A DNA stretch of 5,641 bases from Desulfobacterales bacterium (GTDB lineage Bacteria > Desulfobacterota > Desulfobacteria > Desulfobacterales > UBA5852). The position numbers and the translations under genes were made by a program. Shown here piece after piece: positions 1-4,416 of this stretch. The stretch's first letter is position 1. The number at the start of each line of letters is the position of its first letter. The notes beneath the pieces were generated by a model. That model saw nothing but the letters and a program-made list of their open reading frames with translations, did no database searches and was not told the origin of the DNA. The DNA lies in NCBI GenBank assembly GCA_030066455.1, contig JASJBQ010000309.1, forward strand, positions 1 to 5,641. Reading direction: 5' to 3'.

Positions 1-431
1 AAGAAAACATCGGCCGTGAATCGGAATACTTTCTGATGGCTTTTGAGCAGCCCTTCGAGATAGGCCACGTCGTCCGAGGGCGATGATGCCTGACCGCCGT
101 CGTTGCGGGGTACGAAATTCTCCGCTCCGGTATAGGCGATAATCTGACCGCCGTGATCGGAAACCGAAGCATAGATGGCATCGGTTTCCTTGTGGGCCTT
201 CCTCAAAAGGGCCTGAACCCCGGGAATGTCTTTCTCCAGGAGCGGCACCCGGATCTGATCGGAGAGTTCCTGGGTGACGGTGATGCCGCGCTGGCGGGTG
301 TCTTCGTTGCGGCGGTTGAGCTGAAACGTCATGATCAAATAGGACGCCAGCAGAACCAGGAGCCAGATCACAAGCCCGGCCGCAAAGTGCTGAGGCTTCA
401 ACCGGGACAGAAATGATTGGCTGGAGGCCAT
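1..431 (-). CDS. Membrane-anchored sensor-like protein, N-terminal part (partial, runs off window)
   Basis: This frame is open from ATG at 431 to the window edge, giving 143 residues with no stop. A short basic N-terminus (R10, K12) leads into one hydrophobic segment at about residues 17-36, followed by an R/N-rich stretch and a soluble region from about residue 40. That region contains an amphipathic helix (about 45-80) and a stretch reading YASVSDHGGQIIAYTG (residues 87-102). The pattern V-x-D-x-x-G-x-I-x-A is typical of Cache/CHASE-like extracytoplasmic sensor domains at the front of histidine kinases, diguanylate cyclases and similar receptors. The output domain lies outside the window, so the class cannot be stated. 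The start is supported by GGGGAG about 8 nt upstream and by a good promoter beyond that. The gene is divergent from the deacetylase operon. The sensor role is inferred from architecture only. Confidence 0.72.
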   Translation of the reverse strand, partial: MASSQSFLSRLKPQHFAAGLVIWLLVLLASYLIMTFQLNRRNEDTRQRGITVTQELSDQIRVPLLEKDIPGVQALLRKAHKETDAIYASVSDHGGQIIAYTGAENFVPRNDGGQASSPSDDVAYLEGLLKSHQKVFRFTADVF

Positions 432-517
432 GTCGTCAACTCCCCCGACGGGCGTCCGTTGGCCGTCCCGCCGCCATTCGAAATAAAAACACTACAAGTT
501 ATCGGATTTTAAACAAA

Positions 518-546
518 TAATTAGTATGACCCCATTTAGATGTCAA
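518..546 (-). promoter_or_regulatory. Sigma70-like promoter of the sensor-like gene
   Basis: On the minus strand a perfect -35 box TTGACA (541-546) is followed by a 17-nt spacer and TAATTA (518-523), a partial match to the -10 consensus. It lies in the only AT-rich stretch of the intergenic region and would start transcription near position 511, about 80 nt before the ATG at 431. The spacer holds short inverted arms TGAC/GTCA separated by 11 nt (527-530 and 542-545), which overlap the -35 box and could be an operator. The -35 box and spacing are strong; the -10 box is mediocre. Confidence 0.5.
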
Positions 547-653
547 GTCCATTCATCGATGCAGCGCCGTTCTTCCGCCGAACAGAGAGAAGCGTGCGGA
601 CGTTGCGCCATGCGGACAGGCAGCGGCCGCATTCAGCTCGGCGGCGGCCTGGA

Positions 654-695
654 CGCCGCGCCGGGGGCATCCCGCCCTGCGCGCGGCGATTTTTT
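654..695 (+). terminator. Intrinsic terminator without an upstream same-strand gene
   Basis: A perfect 8-bp stem, CGCCGCGC (654-661) with GCGCGGCG (681-688), encloses a second small stem, CGGG (662-665) with CCCG (671-674). It is followed at once by A and six T residues (690-695). This is the classic form of a Rho-independent terminator on the plus strand. Read on the minus strand it has no trailing T tract. No plus-strand gene precedes it in the window, so it would end an unannotated short transcript or act as a leader attenuator before the deacetylase gene. Confidence 0.6.
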
Positions 696-698
696 CAT

Positions 699-726
699 TT
701 GGACTGACTGCGTATGCGTGTTAAAT
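699..726 (+). promoter_or_regulatory. Weak candidate promoter for the deacetylase operon
   Basis: TTGGAC (699-704), a 16-nt spacer and TTAAAT (721-726) form the best sigma70-like arrangement between the terminator hairpin and the start at 776. Only three of six positions in the first box and four of six in the second match consensus. It is attractive mainly by position, directly downstream of the terminator and about 50 nt before the gene. The operon could instead be read from further upstream through the terminator. Confidence 0.25.
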
Positions 727-775
727 TGTTTTTTGGCTTCAAGGAATGATGCCGCCGAACTTAGCGGAGCAAGCG

Positions 776-1828
776 ATGAACGCTGGCCTGACTGATAACG
801 AACGACCTCGCTGGATAGGTCCCTGTCGGCCGCCTTGGGCGCACGCCGTCTTTTTGATCGCCGGTCTGTTCGTATTCGGTGCCTGTGCCGGCCGTCAGCC
901 GGTGAAGCAGGCTCCCGGCCAGACCACCGTCTACCGTTCCAAGCACTATGTCGTCTACAGCTCCGTAACCGTGCCATCCGCCGAGGAACTGGCCACCGAA
1001 TTTCTCGGCGATTCCGGCAAATCCTGGATCATCGAAGAAGCCAATCAGCCGGGCGACCTACAATCCGAGCGGGCCGTCGTCATCCCTCTCGCCGTGAGGA
1101 ACAAGGGCGGCCTCAGGCGCGGGGGTTTCCAGACGATCCCGGTGCTCACGTACCATCGTTTTGGCGACAACTGCGACTCCCCGCTCTGTATGCCGGCCGA
1201 TGTTTTCGAACGGCAGATGCGCTATCTCAAAGCCAACGGGTTCCACACCGTCACCCCCGAGGAGTTGCTCGCGTTTCTGCATTACCGGCAACCCCTGCCC
1301 CAAAAATCCGTCTGGATTACCATGGATGACGGTTATCGCTCGACTTACAATGTGGCCTATCCCATCTTGAAAAAATACGGGTTCACCGCCACCATGTTCG
1401 TCTATACGGAATTCGTGGGCGCGTCACGCCTGGCGGTGACCTGGAACCATCTGCGGGAAATGAAGGCCAACGGTTTCTCCATCGGCTCGCACACCGTCAC
1501 CCACAGCGATCTGACCAAACCCCGGTCCTACGAATCGACGGATGCCTTTATTGCCCGCGTCCGCCAGGAGTTGGGCGCATCCAAACAGGTCATCGACAAG
1601 AAGCTGGGGCAGCGCACCATCGTCCTGGCCTATCCTTTCGGCTACTACGACCGCCGGGCCGTCAATCTGGCCCACGAAGCCGGCTACAAGCTGGCCGCAT
1701 CCGTGCGCCGCGGCGGCAACCCCTTCTTTGCCAACCCGTTGGCCTTGCGGCGGGACCAGGTCCTTAAAAGGGACATGGGCACATTCAAAAAAAGACTGCA
1801 AACCTTTTATCCCTTGGCGCTGGAGTAA
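776..1828 (+). CDS. NodB-type (CE4) polysaccharide deacetylase, predicted lipoprotein with an N-terminal LysM-like module
   Basis: The predicted role is metal-dependent N-deacetylation of amino-sugar polymers (peptidoglycan or poly-GlcNAc-like glycan) in the periplasm. The protein has 350 residues. A hydrophobic signal (about 22-36) ends in FGAC with Cys37 as probable lipidation site; Phe at -3 is atypical. Residues 58-104 look like a degenerate LysM. The catalytic domain begins at IPVLTYHRF (121-129). The MDDG motif holds D184 (base) and D185 (metal), SHTVTH holds H239 and H243 (metal), and LAYPFGYYD (284-292) is the third motif, as in PgaB-type enzymes. C133 and C138 might form a disulfide. 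No C-terminal glycosidase domain as in full PgaB is present. I chose the ATG at 776 because GGAG lies 6 nt upstream; ATGs at 746 and 749 in the same frame have AAGGA too close. The LysM/TPR gene follows after 7 nt, implying co-transcription. Family is secure; substrate is unknown. Confidence 0.9.
   Translation: MNAGLTDNERPRWIGPCRPPWAHAVFLIAGLFVFGACAGRQPVKQAPGQTTVYRSKHYVVYSSVTVPSAEELATEFLGDSGKSWIIEEANQPGDLQSERAVVIPLAVRNKGGLRRGGFQTIPVLTYHRFGDNCDSPLCMPADVFERQMRYLKANGFHTVTPEELLAFLHYRQPLPQKSVWITMDDGYRSTYNVAYPILKKYGFTATMFVYTEFVGASRLAVTWNHLREMKANGFSIGSHTVTHSDLTKPRSYESTDAFIARVRQELGASKQVIDKKLGQRTIVLAYPFGYYDRRAVNLAHEAGYKLAASVRRGGNPFFANPLALRRDQVLKRDMGTFKKRLQTFYPLALE
947..1087 (+). other. Degenerate LysM-like module inside the deacetylase
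   Basis: Residues 58-104 of the deacetylase start with YVVYSSV and continue through ELATEFLGD, SWIIEEAN and a final VVIPL. This follows the LysM order: Y-x-V strand, first helix ending LGD, W/I-I-x-x-N second helix, and V-x-IP strand. The usual G-D-T-[IL] turn is replaced by VTVPSAEE, and the G-Q before the last strand is missing. The downstream partner's LysM modules show the same anchor positions (A-x-x-YYGD, I-I-A-x-x-N, K-[VI]-P). Assignment is by eye and should be read as probable. Confidence 0.5.
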
Positions 1829-1835
1829 AGCTATC

Positions 1836-3452
1836 ATGAAACACGCATTACAAAAGATCGTTGTGGTCTGCCTGCTGGCGATGGTGGCGGCATGTGCAAC
1901 GGCTCCGTCATCGCGCAAACTCGGCGCGGACTACATGGCCAAAGCACAGGCATTCGAACAGGACGGTGACCTCGTCGCCGCCTACGAGCATTACCAACTG
2001 ACATTGACCGTGCAGCCCAACAATAAGACCGCCCAGGACAAAGTGGCGGAGATCGGGCCGCAGTTGGCCACATTGGCCGAAGACCATTACCAGACCGGTC
2101 TGCAGTTCTACAAGATGGGGCAATACCCGCAAGCCCGGCAGGCTTTTCTGACGGCCCTGCGCTACAACCCGGAGCATGAGGGCGCCAAGGGCAAGCTGGC
2201 CGAATTCGACCGCGGCGTATCCTCGGCCAACAAGTATATCTTGCACACCGTCAAAGCGGGGGATACCATCTCCTCCGTAGCGGACAAGTACTACGGCGAC
2301 TACCGCAAATTTCACATCATCGCCAAATACAACGAAATCGAGGACGCCACCCGGCTGGCGGTGGGTCAGCAGATCAAGGTGCCGGTCATCAAAGGCATGC
2401 CGATCGTCGCCGGCGCCCACGACATCCGCACCGAAGGCGGAAAACCTGCCAGCCTCATTGAGGAAGATGTGGTGGTGGTCAAGCGCTACGTGCTGCACGT
2501 GGTCAAACCGGGCGATAGCCTGTCCAAACTGGCCGGCACCTACTACGGCGACTTCAAGCGCTACGACGTCATCGCCGATTTCAACGGGCTGTCCAGCCCG
2601 ACGGCCATCAGCGTCGGTCAGGAGCTAAAGATTCCGGAAACGGCGGCCACGCCCCTGATCGCCGGCAAGCCCATCGAAGTCATCCCCCAACAGGATGCTT
2701 ATGATGCGGAAGCCGATGGAGGGATGACCGCCAATTACCGCGATCTCGGCAAAGAGCTCTATGCCAACAAGGACTACGACGGCGCCATTACTGAATTTGG
2801 AAAAGTGCTGAACACCGTGCCCGAGGATGCCGAAGCCAAGACCTATATGGCCAAGGCCTACCGCGACAAGGGCAAGCAGGCCTACCAGAAGGCGGCCTAC
2901 CCCCAGGCCATCGAGGCCCTGGAAAACGCCCTCAAATACGACCCGGATTGCCAGGACTGCCGTGAATTGATCGCAAAGAGCAGAAAAAAATCAGCGGCGG
3001 CCGACAAACGCGGCACGGCCCTGGCCCTTTACCGTACCCAGAAATACGACCAGGCCATTGCCAAGCTGGAAGTTCTGGCCAAAGCCAACCCCAAGGACAC
3101 CGAAGTCCGCAGCTATTTGGCCAAATCTCATTACCAGTACGGCCTGGAACTCCTCGAGAAGGAAAAGTTCCTCCAGGCCCGCGACAATTTCCAGGCCACC
3201 CTCAAGTACGACCCCCGGTGCGAGAAGTGTGCGCAGAACATCACCAAAGCCGAAACCATGTTCAAGGACATCCACTATCGCCAGGGGCTGGCGGAATTCC
3301 AGCGGGAAAACCTGAGCGAGGCCATCCGCCAGTGGGAAATGGTCCACAAGCTCGACCCCAATTACCGCGACGTCCAACGCAACCTGGAAAAGGCGCGCAC
3401 GCTGCTCAAACGCCTGGAGACCATCAAGCGCAGCCAGCCTTCGGCCAACTGA
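1836..3452 (+). CDS. TPR-LysM-LysM-TPR lipoprotein
   Basis: A 538-residue predicted lipoprotein, probably a periplasmic glycan-binding scaffold. MKHALQKIVVVCLLAMVAAC gives a signal peptide with lipobox V17-A18-A19-C20. TPR-like helices occupy about 31-62 and 81-115. Two canonical LysM domains lie at about 134-184 and 218-268, each with V-K-x-G-D, YYGD and a closing K-[VI]-P. After an acidic linker (about 281-298), a second TPR block runs from about 300 to 525, with repeats near 301-330, 345-371, 393-420, 431-461 and 480-509. Two repeats end in a CxxC pair (C372/C375 and C462/C465); neither is followed by His, so they are not haem c sites. The start at 1836 directly precedes the signal peptide and has GGAG about 10 nt upstream, within the last codons of the deacetylase gene. 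An upstream extension of the same frame only overlaps that gene. LysM binds GlcNAc-containing glycans and TPRs bind proteins, so an adaptor role beside the deacetylase is inferred. Confidence 0.9.
   Translation: MKHALQKIVVVCLLAMVAACATAPSSRKLGADYMAKAQAFEQDGDLVAAYEHYQLTLTVQPNNKTAQDKVAEIGPQLATLAEDHYQTGLQFYKMGQYPQARQAFLTALRYNPEHEGAKGKLAEFDRGVSSANKYILHTVKAGDTISSVADKYYGDYRKFHIIAKYNEIEDATRLAVGQQIKVPVIKGMPIVAGAHDIRTEGGKPASLIEEDVVVVKRYVLHVVKPGDSLSKLAGTYYGDFKRYDVIADFNGLSSPTAISVGQELKIPETAATPLIAGKPIEVIPQQDAYDAEADGGMTANYRDLGKELYANKDYDGAITEFGKVLNTVPEDAEAKTYMAKAYRDKGKQAYQKAAYPQAIEALENALKYDPDCQDCRELIAKSRKKSAAADKRGTALALYRTQKYDQAIAKLEVLAKANPKDTEVRSYLAKSHYQYGLELLEKEKFLQARDNFQATLKYDPRCEKCAQNITKAETMFKDIHYRQGLAEFQRENLSEAIRQWEMVHKLDPNYRDVQRNLEKARTLLKRLETIKRSQPSAN
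2235..2387 (+). repeat. LysM module 1 of a tandem pair
   Basis: Residues 134-184 of the lipoprotein, from YILHTVKAGD to GQQIKVPV, form a canonical LysM fold signature. The second copy begins exactly 252 nt (84 codons) downstream. DNA identity is patchy; the longest match I saw is the 12 nt TACTACGGCGAC at 2289-2300 and again at 2541-2552, so this is an old domain duplication, not a recent DNA repeat. Confidence 0.85.
2487..2639 (+). repeat. LysM module 2 of a tandem pair
   Basis: Residues 218-268, from YVLHVVKPGD to GQELKIPE, align without gaps to module 1. They keep the GD turn, the YYGD helix end, the I-A-x-[FY]-N helix and the final [VI]-P. The two modules are separated by a linker of about 33 residues rich in acidic and valine residues. 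Confidence 0.85.
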
Positions 3453-3506
3453 CACCGCGCGCGAGCGTTTTCAGCTCCGGGCGAACACACCCATTTAATT
3501 TTGGAG

Positions 3507-3532
3507 AAAACCGGCCCCGGCGGGCCGTTTTT
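3507..3532. terminator. Probable bidirectional intrinsic terminator between convergent genes
   Basis: The stem CGGCCC (3512-3517) pairs with GGGCCG (3522-3527) around the 4-nt loop CGGC. On the plus strand five T residues follow (3528-3532), ending the deacetylase/lipoprotein operon about 55 nt after its stop. On the minus strand the stem is followed by G and four T residues (complement of 3507-3510), lying just past the stop codon of the small membrane protein gene. The structure is short but GC-rich and well placed for both transcripts. Confidence 0.75.
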
Positions 3533-4182
3533 CATTGAAGTGTCGCCTGTGGCGGGCATTTGGATGCGAAGGGTATGATCTTGGCCTGCTTGAGGCCGGG
3601 AACGGCGGGCAAGGCCGATAAACCGCCATCGGCGGCAGGATGGCGCTTAAGGGGCATTGGACGGGAAGAAGCGGCGGCATAAGTGTGCATGTAGAGATCG
3701 CAAACCTTCTCGAAAAGAGGATCTTCGCGCCGCATCCGCCCAAGAATTTCGCGGCAATGACAGCGCGCGCCGTCGCGATCGCCGTTGAAATACCACAGCA
3801 TGCTGGCCTTGACCAGCCGTGCCTGCGGCGAATGGGGATGCCGTCGCAGGATTTGGTCGATGACATGCTCCATCTGCGTCCAGCTCCTGTGAGCCGATCC
3901 GTGTCGCGGGATACCGGTTGAGATCGGCGCGTGCGGCTGATCCGCAACCGGAATTGCTGTGAAGTGTCTATCCGCATCTGCGGGCGGTCTCAGGCGATGG
4001 CGCAACAGCATATCGGCGCAAAAAAACAGAATCGACGGCAGCAGGAAGAGCCAGGCCTCGAAAACGATGGCGCAAACGATACAGGTCAACGCGGCCAGCG
4101 CGATAATCAGCCGCCTTAGGTCGTGTTTCCCATCGATAACCATTCTCAAGCTACCGGTGGCCCGATCGTCGAAGTCGCGCAC
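3532..4182 (-). CDS. Hypothetical protein with two membrane segments and a helical cytoplasmic tail
   Basis: I do not recognise this 216-residue protein. A basic N-terminal stretch precedes two hydrophobic segments at about 24-40 and 43-60, separated by only a few residues (FEAW), forming a likely helical hairpin in the inner membrane. R/H-rich residues follow (RHRLR, 61-65), consistent with a cytoplasmic C-terminal part. After a Pro/His-rich linker, residues about 100-170 are helical and TPR-like (HVIDQILRRHPHSPQARLVK, then LFEKVCDLYMHTY). The last 45 residues are low in structure. The start is GTG at 4182, because GAGGAG (minus strand, 4189-4194) sits exactly 6 nt upstream; the frame stays open to about 4374 but no site supports an earlier start. 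ATG at residue 14 is an alternative. The unusual His/Arg/Pro content leaves slight doubt, but the ribosome binding site, hydrophobic hairpin and terminator argue for a real gene. Confidence 0.68.
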   Translation of the reverse strand: MRDFDDRATGSLRMVIDGKHDLRRLIIALAALTCIVCAIVFEAWLFLLPSILFFCADMLLRHRLRPPADADRHFTAIPVADQPHAPISTGIPRHGSAHRSWTQMEHVIDQILRRHPHSPQARLVKASMLWYFNGDRDGARCHCREILGRMRREDPLFEKVCDLYMHTYAAASSRPMPLKRHPAADGGLSALPAVPGLKQAKIIPFASKCPPQATLQ

Positions 4183-4188
4183 ACCCTT

Positions 4189-4194
4189 CTCCTC
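4189..4194 (-). promoter_or_regulatory. Strong ribosome binding site that fixes the GTG start
   Basis: GAGGAG on the minus strand, 6 nt before GTG at 4180-4182, is the best Shine-Dalgarno match in the window. It decides the start of the hypothetical membrane protein against the longer open frame. Confidence 0.7.
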
Positions 4195-4305
4195 TTTCTG
4201 GTAATCATTCCACAAGCAGCAAAATCGGTGCCGGCGCGCGCCAAAAAAAGGCTGCAATGATTTCAGGAAATTGCCGCCATGCCCCGGTCGGAGGGTGTAA
4301 AGATG

Positions 4306-4334
4306 ATTGTCAACCCATGAAAACAAGTTGGCAA
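4306..4334 (-). promoter_or_regulatory. Candidate promoter of the membrane protein gene
   Basis: On the minus strand TTGCCA (4329-4334, five of six -35 positions) is followed by a 17-nt spacer and GACAAT (4306-4311, four of six -10 positions). It would give a leader of about 115 nt containing the GC palindrome. A perfect TTGACA at 4308-4313 overlaps this -10 but has no matching downstream box. Confidence 0.33.
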
Positions 4335-4416
4335 TTCGAATGCCCAACGTCCCGAACGTCCGACGGTCTGCCAAAATTCGTCAATCATCACAGGGGGACT
4401 TTTCCCGGGAGGGGGG

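Larger units (their letters stand above)
432..775. other. Divergent intergenic region
   Basis: This is 344 nt between the divergent starts at 431 and 776. Positions 481-540 are AT-rich and carry the minus-strand promoter. Positions 600-690 are very GC-rich and end in a plus-strand terminator hairpin. Positions 690-745 are T-rich and carry a weak plus-strand promoter candidate. Reading frames crossing the region have no convincing ribosome binding site and no recognisable protein character, so I call it non-coding apart from these signals. Confidence 0.6.
4183..4416. other. Intergenic gap between the transporter and the membrane protein gene
   Basis: These 234 nt hold a candidate minus-strand promoter and, nearer the downstream gene, a perfect 10-bp palindrome GGCGCGCGCC (4233-4242). 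The palindrome is flanked on the plus strand by seven A residues and enclosed by outer arms GCAGC (4216-4220) and GCTGC (4251-4255). No convincing intrinsic terminator follows the transporter stop: the small GGGA/TCCC hairpin at 4395-4406 lacks a T tract. The minus-strand open frame across the gap has no ribosome binding site. Confidence 0.5.

Noticed and set aside
153..416. Plus-strand open frame opposite the sensor-like gene
   Set aside because: It is the antisense shadow of the sensor gene, which has a promoter, ribosome binding site and a sensible membrane-plus-sensor sequence.
526..795. Plus-strand open frame of 89 codons in the intergenic region
   Set aside because: No ribosome binding site, it runs straight through the terminator hairpin, has no domain-like content and overlaps the start of the deacetylase gene.
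1542..1835. N-terminal extension of the lipoprotein frame by 98 codons
   Set aside because: The extension lies in the deacetylase gene in another frame and is low-complexity; the signal peptide with lipobox starts exactly at the ATG at 1836.
1908..2498. Long minus-strand frame (196 codons) opposite the lipoprotein gene
   Set aside because: Antisense frame typical of GC-rich coding DNA; no ribosome binding site and no recognisable domain.
2235..2639. CRISPR-like or recent tandem DNA repeat
   Set aside because: The two copies are LysM domains in frame, similar as protein but with only short identical DNA runs.
2949..2960. Haem c attachment site (CxxCH) in the lipoprotein
   Set aside because: The residue after each CxxC is Arg or Ala, not His.
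2991..3455. Minus-strand frame (154 codons) opposite the C-terminal TPR block
   Set aside because: The repeated hydrophobic pattern is a mirror of the codon periodicity of the TPR repeats on the plus strand.
4183..4374. Extension of the membrane protein to a TTG near 4374
   Set aside because: No ribosome binding site there, while GTG at 4182 has GAGGAG at ideal spacing; the extension also crosses a candidate promoter and a palindrome.
4393..4410. Terminator after the nucleoside transporter gene
   Set aside because: The possible stem is only 4 bp (GGGA/TCCC) and no T tract follows on the minus strand.
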